Source: Pseudochelatococcus lubricantis
Lineage (GTDB): Bacteria; Pseudomonadota; Alphaproteobacteria; Rhizobiales; Beijerinckiaceae
Assembly: GCF_011762225.1 (NCBI RefSeq)
Contig: NZ_JAASQI010000011.1
Location: 1 to 64,000, forward strand
Length of the DNA: 64,000 bases
Reading direction: 5' to 3'
The notes beneath the pieces are model-generated. The model did not search any database and was not told the DNA's origin. It saw only the letters and a list, made by a program, of their open reading frames with translations. The translations under genes and the position numbers were made by a program. Below are positions 17,223-26,273 of this stretch, piece by piece (positions within the stretch are counted from its first letter, which is position 1; each line of letters begins with the position of its first letter).

Positions 17223-18137
17223 ATGCCCACACACGTTTCTGCTTCGGGGCCGGCCATGATCGTTCTGACAATCATCCTCGCCTTGATTGCCATCGTGGTT
17301 CTTCGCGCACTGACACGCAGGGCCGCATTTTTCATCGTAGGCATGACGCCTGACGTGGCACCCGCTCTGGCCGGCTCGCAAGCATTGACGAGGCTGCGGT
17401 CGCTTCTCTCACGATTTGCCGGACGTTATCCGGCGCTCTTCGCATTGATCGCGCGGCGCGTCGATCCCCATCGGCCGACAGGACTGCCTTTGACCCTGAT
17501 GGTGCTTGCCGCGCTTTATCTCTTCGCGCTGTTCAGCGGGTTGGCGGAGGACGTTCTTGAGGCGCAGGGGACCATCCGCAGCGACAACATGATCAATGCC
17601 GCGCTGAATCCGTGGCGGGTTGAGCCGCTCGTTTCCATTTTTCTCTGGATCACCAACCTTGGCAGCACCCCGGCCGTCGTCGCGACGGTTATCATCGCGA
17701 CAGGCTTTCTCTGGCCGCAAAGAAGCACTTACATCATCGTCTCCCTTTGGGTGTCGTGTCTCGGTGCCGTGTCCACGACGACGATTGGCAAGTTTCTCAT
17801 CGGACGCCACCGCCCCGAGATGATGCTGGACGTGAACGCGACCGGCTGGTCGTTTCCAAGCGGGCACGCAACGGCGGCGATGGCCGTCTATGGCTTCATC
17901 GCCTATGCCATTGCCCGCGCCATGCCGGATTTCCGCGAAAGGTTCGAGGTTGTCTATTGCACAGCCGTTCTGATCGTGCTGATTGGCTTTAGCCGGATGT
18001 TTCTCGGCGTCCACTATCTAACTGATGTAGTGGGGGGATTTTTGGTCGGTGGTTTCTGGCTGCTGATCGGCTTCGGCATCACCGAAGGGAACAAACGTCA
18101 ATTGCCGTCGAAACCGTCGGCCGGCAAGCACGACTAA
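17223..18137 (+). CDS. PAP2-family membrane phosphatase
   Basis: The 304-residue protein has a long N-terminal part with one membrane helix and a C-terminal PAP2 domain with complete catalytic motifs: KFLIGRHRP (K and RP), SFPSGHATAAMAVYG (PSGH) and SRMFLGVHYLTD (SR, catalytic His, Asp). It should dephosphorylate a lipid such as phosphatidate or undecaprenyl diphosphate at the membrane. It is 58 bp after fetB and 29 bp before a lipid kinase gene. The kinase and phosphatase could therefore interconvert a lipid and its phosphate. Its intact motifs contrast with the degenerate PAP2 part of the P-type ATPase. Confidence 0.9.
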   Translation: MPTHVSASGPAMIVLTIILALIAIVVLRALTRRAAFFIVGMTPDVAPALAGSQALTRLRSLLSRFAGRYPALFALIARRVDPHRPTGLPLTLMVLAALYLFALFSGLAEDVLEAQGTIRSDNMINAALNPWRVEPLVSIFLWITNLGSTPAVVATVIIATGFLWPQRSTYIIVSLWVSCLGAVSTTTIGKFLIGRHRPEMMLDVNATGWSFPSGHATAAMAVYGFIAYAIARAMPDFRERFEVVYCTAVLIVLIGFSRMFLGVHYLTDVVGGFLVGGFWLLIGFGITEGNKRQLPSKPSAGKHD

Positions 18138-18166
18138 CCCTCCGATAACAACACGTCTGGAATGCA

Positions 18167-19069
18167 TTGCGCACGCGATTCTGCATCATCCACAACCCCA
18201 ACGCCGGGTCGGAGACACGCCGCCTCTACGACGCCGTCTTGTCCCGCCTCAGGCGCTCTGGCAGCCACATCGAGGTCATCGAGACGGCGCGTCACGGCGA
18301 AGGCATGACAGCGGCGGAAGCAGCGGCGAAAAGCGGGCGCTTTCATGCGATCGTGGCAGCCGGAGGCGACGGCACCGTGCACGATGTGGCCGAGGGTATT
18401 CTGGGCCAGAGCACACCGCTAGGCATCATTCCCGTCGGCACGGCCAACGTCTTTTCCCGCGAAATCGGTCTGCCGCGCTCTCCGGAGGCGTTGGCCAGCA
18501 CACTCTTTGAAGGTTCCGAACGGACGATCCCGGTTGGAGAAGTCAACGGGCGGCCATTTCTCTTCGTCGTGGGCGTCGGGTTCGATGCCGAGGCCGTGCG
18601 GCAGTTCGAATCGAAAGGCACGCGCAGCTTTGGGCGGACGGGACTGGTGGGGCCGGTGCTACGTGCGCTTGCGTCCCATCGCGACAGGCTGCTGCGGATG
18701 GAAACCGACCGCGGGGTGACGGAGGCGCGCTGGATCATCGTTACCAGAACGAAGCGCTATGCGGCGAACCTGATGCTGGCGCCCGAGGCCGATCTTGGTG
18801 AAGCGCAATTCCAGGTATTGTGCATGAAAGGCAGCGGCCCCCTGATGCGGCTAGCCCAACTCTCCACGCTTGCTATCGGCCGCCTGCGTTTTGGTCCGGG
18901 CGTTACTCTGGAAACCGCTGCCTGGGTAAAGATTTGCGGAGAACGGGACGTGCCCGTTCAAATCGACGGCGAAATACTTGGAGAACTACCCCTGGATATC
19001 AGGACCCACTCCAGAAAGCTCACACTTATTCTGCCGCATGTACCTTCGGGATGCAAAGGATCGGATTGA
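18167..19069 (+). CDS. YegS/DgkB-like lipid kinase
   Basis: The 300-residue protein is a DAGK-catalytic-domain lipid kinase. It has IHNPNAGS near the start, the nucleotide motif VAAGGDGTVHDVAEG, and PVGTANVFSRE, followed by a beta-rich C-terminal domain. The only in-frame start at the right place is TTG 18167; an ATG five bases earlier is out of frame. The substrate could be diacylglycerol, a ceramide or another lipid. It is the last gene of a rightward run FetA-FetB-PAP2-kinase. Confidence 0.9.
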   Translation: MRTRFCIIHNPNAGSETRRLYDAVLSRLRRSGSHIEVIETARHGEGMTAAEAAAKSGRFHAIVAAGGDGTVHDVAEGILGQSTPLGIIPVGTANVFSREIGLPRSPEALASTLFEGSERTIPVGEVNGRPFLFVVGVGFDAEAVRQFESKGTRSFGRTGLVGPVLRALASHRDRLLRMETDRGVTEARWIIVTRTKRYAANLMLAPEADLGEAQFQVLCMKGSGPLMRLAQLSTLAIGRLRFGPGVTLETAAWVKICGERDVPVQIDGEILGELPLDIRTHSRKLTLILPHVPSGCKGSD

Positions 19070-19105
19070 GCCCTGCAGGCGCTTCTTGCCTGCTTTCGTC
19101 GATTG

Positions 19106-19216
19106 GGGCGCCTGCTGGTCGCTGACGCATCGATCGTGCCGAAGCTCACTTCGGGCAACGCCAATTCGCCCACGATCATGATCGCGGAGCAGTCCGCCGA
19201 CGGGATGGCGGAATAG
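19106..19216 (+). pseudogene. C-terminal remnant of a GMC-family oxidoreductase
   Basis: The frame reads GRLLVADASIVPKLTSGNAN then SPTIMIAEQSADGMAE and stops at TAG. This is the conserved last 36 or so residues of GMC flavoenzymes such as choline dehydrogenase (consensus VADASIMP, SGNTNAPTIMIAEKAAD). The rest of the roughly 530-residue gene is missing upstream, where the lipid kinase gene ends. The stop codon is the first base triplet of repeat copy B. Confidence 0.7.
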
Positions 19217-19326
19217 AATCTGTCCTGTTTACGTTGAAACAGGACAGATTCCAGGTTCCTTATTTTGAGCGAATTTTGATTGGAACGCGCTCTGAAGTGT
19301 TTCTGTATTTGATAGAAACACTTCAG
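19214..19326 (+). repeat. Dispersed palindromic element, copy B, with an added hairpin
   Basis: The arms GAATCTGTCCTGTTT (19216-19230) and AAACAGGACAGATTC (19237-19251) flank loop ACGTTG, the reverse complement of the loop in copy A. The tail TTATTTTGAGCGAATTTTGA and GGAACGCGCTCT follows to 19293. Directly after it comes a perfect 12 bp inverted repeat CTGAAGTGTTTC (19292-19303) / GAAACACTTCAG (19315-19326). The element forms the boundary between the membrane/lipid module and the catabolic module. Confidence 0.85.
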
Positions 19327-19427
19327 CATTTGTCAGCGGCAGAAAGAGCTTTGCTTTTTCAACGCTCAAACGCCGCGCGGGCTCAAGAGTTTTTCAGCCC
19401 TTTGCTTCAATCAAAATGATAAAAATT

Positions 19428-20912
19428 CTAGTGTCCCTGGATATAGACCACGTGCGTCTCGGTGAACTCGTAAAGGCCGTGTTTGCCGTCGGCGCCACCG
19501 ATGCCGGACTTGCGGCGTCCCGCGTGGAAGCCTTGCATGGCCTCGAAATTCTCCCGGTTGATGTAGGTCTCGCCGAACTTCAGCTCCCTGCTCGCCCGAA
19601 GCGCGGAGTTGATGTTGCTCGTGTAAATGGACGAGGTGAGGCCGTACTCGGAGTCGTTCGCCAGGGCGATCGCCTCGTCGAGGCTGTCGACGGCCTGAAT
19701 GGGCAGCACGGGGCCGAAGGTTTCGCGCCGCATGATGTCCATGTCGGCGCGGGCGCCGATGATGAGCGTAGGCTCATAGTGGAAGCCGGTGGGCCTGTCG
19801 GCAACCTTGCCGCCGGTGACGACCGTCGCGCCGTCGCTGCGTGCCTGCTCCACCGCGCGGCTGACCTTGTCGAGGCCCGCCCGGTTGATCAGCGGTCCCA
19901 TATGGAGATCTTCCTCCAACGACGGGTCGCCATAGCGGGTGGCGTCGAAAAGCACCCTGAGCTTTTCCACCAGCGCGTCATGAACCGGGCGCTCGACATA
20001 CACGCGCTCGGCGCAATTGCAGACCTGTCCCGTGTTGATGACGCGGGAATCGTAGATGGCCTTCGCGGCGAGATCGAGGTCCGCATCGGCGAGCACGATG
20101 GCCGGCGCTTTGCCGCCCAGCTCCAGATTGACGCGGGTCAGGTTCTTGCCCGCGGCCTGCATGATGTGCGAGCCGGTGCCCACGCTGCCGGTGAAAGTGA
20201 CGAGATCGATGCCCGGATGCGTGACCAGTGCCTCGCCCGATGTCGCTCCCTGTCCGCCGATGAGGTTGAAGACGCCGCGCGGCAGATCGGTTTCAGCCAC
20301 GAGTTCCGCGAACACGAAGGCGTTGATCGGCGTTTCCTCGCTCGGCTTGATGACGATGGTATTGCCCGTCACGAGGGCTGGCGCGAGCTTGCGGGCGATA
20401 AGGAAGAAGGGGAAATTCCAGGGCAGGATGCCGGCCACCGTGCCGATGGGCTTGCGGAGCAGGAAGATGGTCTCGTTCGGCCGGTCGCTGGTCAGCACCT
20501 CTCCCTCAAGGCGCCGGGCCCATTCGGCCATGTAGTCGATGTAGTCGGCCGTGAAGTCGACCTCGACCTGCGCGAGACCCCTGACCTTGCCCTGTTCCTT
20601 CACGATGACGTCGGCGAGTTCCAGCCGGTGCTCGCGGATTTTGCTCGAAATCTGCCGCAGATAGCCGGCGCGCTGGATCGCGGGCAACTTCTCCCACGCG
20701 GGCTGGGCCTTGCGGGCGGCAGTCACGGCGGCGTCCACGACGTCCGGGCTGCTCTCGGGGATGCGGCCGAGCAGGGCGCCCGTGGCAGGATTGGTGACTT
20801 CGATAAGGCCTGAAGCGCCGTCGACGAACGCGCCGTCGACGTAGTTGCGATAGTCCACGGGCGTGCCGGAGAAGTTAGCGGTGTGCGGACGCAGGGGGCG
20901 GGGTGACGTCAT
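19428..20912 (-). CDS. aldA: AldA-like aldehyde dehydrogenase
   Basis: The 494-residue NAD-dependent aldehyde dehydrogenase has catalytic Cys298 (NTGQVCNCAE), Glu264 (LELGGK), the substrate-channel motif ILPWNFPFF and the C-terminal FEAMQGFHAGRRKSGIGGAD, nearly that of E. coli AldA (lactaldehyde/glycolaldehyde dehydrogenase). AldA enzymes accept several small aldehydes. Here it is the last gene of the leftward catabolic operon. It likely oxidises an aldehyde released by the FAD oxidoreductase of the same operon, an inference from context. Confidence 0.9.
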   Translation of the reverse strand: MTSPRPLRPHTANFSGTPVDYRNYVDGAFVDGASGLIEVTNPATGALLGRIPESSPDVVDAAVTAARKAQPAWEKLPAIQRAGYLRQISSKIREHRLELADVIVKEQGKVRGLAQVEVDFTADYIDYMAEWARRLEGEVLTSDRPNETIFLLRKPIGTVAGILPWNFPFFLIARKLAPALVTGNTIVIKPSEETPINAFVFAELVAETDLPRGVFNLIGGQGATSGEALVTHPGIDLVTFTGSVGTGSHIMQAAGKNLTRVNLELGGKAPAIVLADADLDLAAKAIYDSRVINTGQVCNCAERVYVERPVHDALVEKLRVLFDATRYGDPSLEEDLHMGPLINRAGLDKVSRAVEQARSDGATVVTGGKVADRPTGFHYEPTLIIGARADMDIMRRETFGPVLPIQAVDSLDEAIALANDSEYGLTSSIYTSNINSALRASRELKFGETYINRENFEAMQGFHAGRRKSGIGGADGKHGLYEFTETHVVYIQGH

Positions 20913-21021
20913 GCTGGTTTCCTCCTTTGAGCGGGAACGGCTCAGGACATGGCCCTTGTCCGTCTCCCGGTTTGTCTTGCGCTGTTTCAGGCGCGCGGAT
21001 GTCCGCGCGCCTCTCTCGCCG

Positions 21022-21450
21022 TCAGAGCGTGACCTTCAGACGCTGCTGGGCGGCGGCTCCCGCGCCGCGATACGCGGTGATGTCGATTTCCACCTTGAAG
21101 TCCGCGAGCGACAGCGGCGCGCAGGTGAGCACGTTGGCAGGGTCGATGCCCCGGAACGCTTCCGCCACGACGGGCAGCACGACGGGAATGTCCTCACGCG
21201 AGGGAATGATGATGTTGGCGCGCACCACGTCCGCGAGGCTGGAGCCGACGGCTTCGAGCGCGCCCTTGATGTTGGCAATGCACTGCCGGGCCTGTTCGGC
21301 CGGGTCGGACGACAGCTCGCGCGTCTGGTAGTTGCGGCCCGCGGTCAGGGAGCCGAAGATCCAGTTATCCACCACCACGAGGCGGGAATAGCTGTCGCGG
21401 GTCTCCATGGGGCTGCCGGAATTGAGCTTGATGATCTGCGGGGTCGTCAT
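21022..21450 (-). CDS. RidA-family protein
   Basis: The 142-residue protein is a RidA (YjgF/UK114) member, with SSLADVVRANIIIPSREDIP and PANVLTCAPLSLADFKVEID. RidA proteins hydrolyse reactive imines and enamines, for example those made by flavin amine oxidases. A RidA within an operon that also encodes a D-amino-acid-oxidase-like enzyme is therefore logical. It differs from canonical RidA in the residues around the active site, so it may have a specialised substrate. It lies 109 bp upstream of the aldA gene and 71 bp after the SDR gene. Confidence 0.85.
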   Translation of the reverse strand: MTTPQIIKLNSGSPMETRDSYSRLVVVDNWIFGSLTAGRNYQTRELSSDPAEQARQCIANIKGALEAVGSSLADVVRANIIIPSREDIPVVLPVVAEAFRGIDPANVLTCAPLSLADFKVEIDITAYRGAGAAAQQRLKVTL

Positions 21451-21521
21451 GAAAACATCCTTTCAGCTTGTGGCTTGCAAACTTTGCTTGGGGAACCCTT
21501 CAGGGAACCTTTCCGGTGAAC

Positions 21522-22226
21522 TCAGAAACACTCCTCCACCGTCCAGTGGACCGGTATCTCGGCGATGCTTGCCGTCGGCGGCAGTTCCAGCACGGCCTGC
21601 ACGATCCGCGCGAGATCTTCGGGCTGGGTGAGATGGCTCGCGTCCTGCTGCGTCAGCGCGCTGCTCATGTCGGTGGCAACGAAGCTCGGGCAGATGGCCG
21701 TGGTGCGCACGCGATTGTCGCGCCCGCTCTGGCGCAGCGCATGCGCAAACCCCATCAGCGCGAACTTCGACATGCCGTAGAGGCCGGACTTCTCCGACTT
21801 GATGCGCTTGCCGGACAGCGAGGCGATGAGCACGATCCGCCCGGGCTCGTCGCGGGCCAGATGGGGCCAGGCGAGCGCCGTCAGGCGCATGGGCGAACGG
21901 ACATTGACGGCGAAGATGCGGTCGAACTCCGCGTCAGTCGCCTCCAGCACCGGCGTCGGCAGCATGATGCCCGCGTTATGCACCAGGCCGTCCAGACGGC
22001 CGAAACGCTCCAGCGTCTGCGCGACCCAGGCTGCTTCCGTGGCGGGCTCCTCGGCGTCGAAACGGCTGACGAGGACGGCTTCGCCAGAGACCGGGCAGCG
22101 GTCCGGGTTGCGCAATCCCAGGCTCACCGCCCAGCCGGCGTCAGCCAGGCGTTGCGCAATGGCCGCGCCGATGCCGCGTGATGCGCCGCTGATCATCGCC
22201 ACACGGCGCGTGACATTCTCCGTCAT
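21522..22226 (-). CDS. Short-chain dehydrogenase/reductase
   Basis: The 234-residue SDR has the cofactor motif SGASRGIG near the N-terminus, VHNAGIM, and the catalytic Ser with YGMSK (Y-x3-K). It should act in the cytoplasm as an NAD(P)-dependent ketone or alcohol oxidoreductase. It lies 15 bp after the FAD oxidoreductase gene and is part of the same leftward operon. The substrate is not evident. Confidence 0.88.
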   Translation of the reverse strand: MTENVTRRVAMISGASRGIGAAIAQRLADAGWAVSLGLRNPDRCPVSGEAVLVSRFDAEEPATEAAWVAQTLERFGRLDGLVHNAGIMLPTPVLEATDAEFDRIFAVNVRSPMRLTALAWPHLARDEPGRIVLIASLSGKRIKSEKSGLYGMSKFALMGFAHALRQSGRDNRVRTTAICPSFVATDMSSALTQQDASHLTQPEDLARIVQAVLELPPTASIAEIPVHWTVEECF

Positions 22227-22241
22227 GGCCCGTCTCCCGGA

Positions 22242-23561
22242 TTACTTGAGCTTGGGGCGCATCCGCGCGATGCTGAAAGGCTTGGGGTCGACGATGGGCG
22301 TCGTCCCCATCACGAGGTCGGCCGCGAGCTGCCCGGCTGCGGGGGCAATGCCGAAACCGTGGCCGGAGAAGCCCGAGGCGATATAGAAGCCGGGCAGGGT
22401 GCCGATGGCGCTGATGACCGGCACGGCGTCCGGTGTCACATCGATCACGCCGCCCCATTCCTGCACAACGTGCCCACGGGCGAAGGCCGGATAGGCGCGG
22501 GAGAGGTTCGCGAGCGCCGTGCGGGTGAAGGCGTGGTTGGGCGGGGGATCGAGGGTGCGCACCTCCTCGAATATGGTGCGCGCGTCGTTGGACCAGCTGC
22601 GCTTGACGGCCAGCTCCCTGAAGAAGCTCGCCCCGAACCGCAGCTTCAGCTCGCGCCAGGTCTGCAGGAGCGACGGCAGGTATTCGAAGGCGAGCCGGAA
22701 ATTGTCCGGCAGGATCGGGGCGATGTTGGCGTTGCGCAGCGCCACCGTGTAGTCGCCGTCGAGCCGCTTCCGGTAGGCGAAGTTGCCGGCGCCGACCGGC
22801 ATCTCCGCGATGCCCTCCACTCCCGTCACGCGCGCGACGGTGCCGATGACCTTGAGCTGCGGGAAGTCGATGCCGAGGTTGCCCGCGAACAGGCGCGACC
22901 AGGCGCCGCCCGCCAGCACGGCGGCGCCGCAGCGCACCGTGCCGCGCTCCGTGACGACGGCGGAGAGCCGCCCGGCGGCGGTCTCGATGCCACGCACCGC
23001 GCAATCGGTGAGGATTCGCGCGCCCTTGCGTCGCGCCGCCTCTGCGATGGCGGGAGCGGCGATCCACGGCTCGGCCCTGCCGTCGGTGGGCGTATGCAGG
23101 CCGGCGAGCAGGCCCCCGGCGGAGCCGGGCAGCAGTTCCGTCACCTCTTGAGCTGACAGCATGCGCGACTCCATGCCGTATTGCTTGCCCTTCTCGTGCC
23201 ATCCGCCCCAGTTGGCGAGGTCGGTCTTATTGTAGCACAGATAGGTGATGCCGGTGCGGCGAAAGCCGGTCTCGGCGCCGATGCGCTCGTTGAGCTGACC
23301 CCAGAGCCGCAGGCTTGCCATCGTCAGCGGCAACTCGGCCACGTCGCGGCCCATCTGCCGCACCCAGCCCCAGTTGCGCCCCGACTGCTCGCCCGCGATC
23401 TGTCCCTTCTCGAACACGGCCACGGATACGCCGCGCTCCGCCAGGGTGAGCGCGGTCATGACGCCGATGATGCCGCCCCCGATGACTGCGACATCGACTT
23501 TTTCAGGCAAGGAGGGATCGCCCTCGAACGGTGCGACGGGGATGGACATTGCCATGATCAA
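22242..23561 (-). CDS. DAO-family FAD-dependent oxidoreductase
   Basis: The 439-residue flavoenzyme starts with a dinucleotide-binding fold (VDVAVIGGGIIGVMTALTLA, then a Glu ending the second strand). It carries the motif SGRNWGWVRQMGRD found in a subgroup of glycine/D-amino acid oxidase-like enzymes, and ends with a C-terminal FAD contact (YIASGFSGHGFGIAPAAG). It probably oxidises a primary or secondary amine to an imine. Its first codons overlap the stop of the ABC ATPase gene by 4 bp, so it is co-expressed with the importer. The imine product would suit the RidA encoded downstream. Confidence 0.88.
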   Translation of the reverse strand: MIMAMSIPVAPFEGDPSLPEKVDVAVIGGGIIGVMTALTLAERGVSVAVFEKGQIAGEQSGRNWGWVRQMGRDVAELPLTMASLRLWGQLNERIGAETGFRRTGITYLCYNKTDLANWGGWHEKGKQYGMESRMLSAQEVTELLPGSAGGLLAGLHTPTDGRAEPWIAAPAIAEAARRKGARILTDCAVRGIETAAGRLSAVVTERGTVRCGAAVLAGGAWSRLFAGNLGIDFPQLKVIGTVARVTGVEGIAEMPVGAGNFAYRKRLDGDYTVALRNANIAPILPDNFRLAFEYLPSLLQTWRELKLRFGASFFRELAVKRSWSNDARTIFEEVRTLDPPPNHAFTRTALANLSRAYPAFARGHVVQEWGGVIDVTPDAVPVISAIGTLPGFYIASGFSGHGFGIAPAAGQLAADLVMGTTPIVDPKPFSIARMRPKLK

Positions 23562-25444
23562 CCTCGGGACTCATCGGCCCACTCCGGGCCGGGAACCTGG
23601 ACGAAATGCCCAGGATTGATTTCCTTGTATTCGCGTACCGGCGGCACGTAGTCGCGCGGCCGGATAGGGCTCGCCAGCTCCCGGGCGGCGGTGGCGCGCC
23701 GGCTGTAGCGCCGCGCCGGATCGGGAATGGGCACGGCGTCGAGCAGGCGGCGCGTGTAGGGGTGGCCCGGATTGCCGAACACGTCGGCGCGGGAGCCGGT
23801 CTCCACCACCTCGCCGAGATACATGACGGCGACGCGGTGGCTGATGCGCTCCACCACTGCCATGTCGTGCGAGATGAACACGAGGCCGAGCTTCAGCTCC
23901 TCCTGCAGCTCCAGGAGCAGGTTGACGACCTGCGCCTTCACCGATACGTCGAGCGCGGACACCGCCTCGTCGGCCACGATCATGCCGGGCTTGAGGGCGA
24001 GGGCGCGCGCGATGCAGATGCGCTGGCGCTGACCGCCCGAGAACTCATGCGGGTAACGCCGCGCGACGTCCGGCGACAGGCCGACACGCCGCAGCAGGTT
24101 CGCGACGATCTCCTCCTGCTCGCGCCCGCCCGCAAGTCCGTGCACCTGGATGGGTTCCGCCACCGCCTTGCCCACGGTGAGGCGCGGATTGAGGCTGGCG
24201 AACGGATCCTGGAACACCATCTGGACATGCCGGCTGATATAGCGCTGCGAGCGGCCGGCGATGTTCTCGCCGTTCAGCGCGATCCTGCCGGCAACGGGCT
24301 TCTGCAGGCCCGCGATCAGGCGTCCGGTCGTGGACTTGCCGCATCCCGATTCACCCACGATCGCAAGGGTCTCCCCCCGCGCCAGCTGAAGGGAGACGTT
24401 CTCCACCGCGTGCACCCGCGCCGCGGCCCGGCGCAGCAGGGACTTGCCGACGTTGAAGCGCGCGACGAGGTTCCGCGCGTCGAGCAGGAGCGGGGCGTCC
24501 AGCTGGCGGGTGTCGGGGAAGTCCCGCACCGTGGCATCCGCCTCGCCGGTGGTGCTGTCGTAGATCGCGAAGGGCTGCGGCAACGGCGACCCCTGTATGG
24601 AACCGAGCGCGGGCACCGCGGACAGCAGCGCCCGCGTATAAGGCTGGGCAGGCCGCGCGAAGATGTCCTCCGTCGCGCCGGTCTCGATCTGGTCGCCGCG
24701 ATACATCACCAGGGTGCGGTCCGCGATCTCCGCGACGACGCCCATGTCGTGCGTGACGAACAGCACGCCCATGCCGGACTCGTCCTGCAGTTCCTTGATC
24801 AGCGCGAGCACCTGGGCCTGGATCGTGACATCGAGCGCCGTCGTGGGCTCATCCGCGATCAGGAGCCTGGGCTTGCAAGCCAGGGCGATGGCGATCATCA
24901 CCCGCTGGCGCATGCCGCCCGAGAACTGATAGGGATAATCGTCGTACCGGCGGCGGGCATCCGGAATGCGCACCCGGTCCATCAGCTTCAGCGCCTCCGC
25001 CTTGGCGGCCGCGCGGTTGAGTTCGCGGTGGAACCGGATCGACTCGGCGATCTGTTCGCCGATGGACAGCACCGGGTTGAGCGACGTCATCGGCTCCTGG
25101 AAGATCATGGCCATCTCGCTGCCGCGGATGCGCACCATGTCGGCCGCCGAAAGCCCCAGCAGCTCGCGGCCGGACAGCTTGATGGAGCCCTCGACACGGC
25201 TGATGCCCTGCGGCAGCAGCTGCATGATCGACAGCGAGGTCACGCTTTTGCCGGAGCCGGACTCGCCGACGATGGCCAGCGTTTCGCCGGCGTCGATGCG
25301 GAAATTCATGTCCCGCACCACGGCGTTCCACGTCGCTCCGCGGCGAAGCGACACGTTCAGACCCTCGACAGCCAGCACCGGGGATTGCGGAGAGCCGGAG
25401 GCGGACCGGTTTTTCGGCGTCGGGGTTTCGGAAGTATATGTCAT
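23558..25444 (-). CDS. Double ATP-binding protein of a dipeptide-type ABC importer
   Basis: The 628-residue protein contains two ABC ATPase domains in tandem, as in GsiA. The first has Walker A GESGSGKS and signature [15 protein letters not shown]. The second has GESGCGKST and [16 protein letters not shown] DppF-type C-terminal extension ([15 protein letters not shown]) is visible. It energises the two permeases encoded just upstream in the operon. The fusion replaces separate DppD and DppF subunits. Confidence 0.93.
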   Translation of the reverse strand: MTYTSETPTPKNRSASGSPQSPVLAVEGLNVSLRRGATWNAVVRDMNFRIDAGETLAIVGESGSGKSVTSLSIMQLLPQGISRVEGSIKLSGRELLGLSAADMVRIRGSEMAMIFQEPMTSLNPVLSIGEQIAESIRFHRELNRAAAKAEALKLMDRVRIPDARRRYDDYPYQFSGGMRQRVMIAIALACKPRLLIADEPTTALDVTIQAQVLALIKELQDESGMGVLFVTHDMGVVAEIADRTLVMYRGDQIETGATEDIFARPAQPYTRALLSAVPALGSIQGSPLPQPFAIYDSTTGEADATVRDFPDTRQLDAPLLLDARNLVARFNVGKSLLRRAAARVHAVENVSLQLARGETLAIVGESGCGKSTTGRLIAGLQKPVAGRIALNGENIAGRSQRYISRHVQMVFQDPFASLNPRLTVGKAVAEPIQVHGLAGGREQEEIVANLLRRVGLSPDVARRYPHEFSGGQRQRICIARALALKPGMIVADEAVSALDVSVKAQVVNLLLELQEELKLGLVFISHDMAVVERISHRVAVMYLGEVVETGSRADVFGNPGHPYTRRLLDAVPIPDPARRYSRRATAARELASPIRPRDYVPPVREYKEINPGHFVQVPGPEWADESRG

Positions 25445-25457
25445 TGATGCCCCCGGT

Positions 25458-26273
25458 TCAGTTGCTGCCGCTGGCGCTGCGCGGGTCGAAGTGGTCGCGC
25501 AGCCTGTCGCAGAAGGCGTTGAGCACGAGAATGAGCAGCGTCAGCAACAGGCAGGGCCACACCAGAAGCATGGGCGCCTGTGCGAGCGTCGCGCGTCCCG
25601 CGCCGATCATCAGACCGAGTGACGGGGCGGGCGGCAGCACGCCGAGCCCCAGGAACGACAGGCCGGATTCGAGCACAACCGTCATTGCCATCACGAAGCT
25701 GAACTGGACGATCAGCGGGCCCACGATGTTGGGCAGGATGGTGTGCAGCATGATCCGCCCTGCGCCCATCCCCATGCCGCGCGCGGCCTCGACATATTCA
25801 TGCGAGCGCACCGTCAGCACGCTGGCATGGGCCACGCGGGTGAAGGAGGGCACGAAGACGAGCCCCAGCACGGGGATGAGGGTGACCGGCCCGGGGCCGT
25901 AGAGCGTGACGGCCAGCATCGCCAGCAGCAGCGGCGGAAAGCACAGGATGACGTCCATGCCGCGCATGGTGAAGATTTCCGTCAGGCCGCGCACATAGCC
26001 GCCGATCACCCCCAGCGCGGTGCCGACGACGCTGGCCAGGAAGGCGGAACTCGCGGCGATGAAAACGGCGCTGCGCAGCGCCCAGACGAGGCGCGACATC
26101 AGGTCCCGGCCGTATTCGTCCCGGCCGAGCGGGTGGGCGAACGACGGACCGGCGAAGCGCTCGGCGACGCTGACCGCGACGGGATCGTGCAGCGGCAGCA
26201 CCGGCGCCAGCAGGCAGAGCAGAACGAGAAGGGCGAGCAGCACCGCCGGCGTGTTGCGAAAAGCTGAAATCAT
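25458..26273 (-). CDS. DppC-type ABC permease
   Basis: Starting at ATG 26273 (4 bp overlap with the previous permease stop), the product is 271 residues with six membrane helices. It has the DppC/OppC start HPLGRDEYGRDLMSRLVW and the EAA-type loop EYVEAARGMGMGAGRIMLHTILPN. A longer frame exists upstream but is the shadow of the other permease gene. It forms the inner-membrane channel with the DppB-type partner. Confidence 0.93.
   Translation of the reverse strand: MISAFRNTPAVLLALLVLLCLLAPVLPLHDPVAVSVAERFAGPSFAHPLGRDEYGRDLMSRLVWALRSAVFIAASSAFLASVVGTALGVIGGYVRGLTEIFTMRGMDVILCFPPLLLAMLAVTLYGPGPVTLIPVLGLVFVPSFTRVAHASVLTVRSHEYVEAARGMGMGAGRIMLHTILPNIVGPLIVQFSFVMAMTVVLESGLSFLGLGVLPPAPSLGLMIGAGRATLAQAPMLLVWPCLLLTLLILVLNAFCDRLRDHFDPRSASGSN

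Noticed and set aside
23606-25447. A 613-codon frame opposite the double ABC ATPase
   Set aside because: Antisense shadow; the real gene has both Walker and signature motifs on the minus strand.
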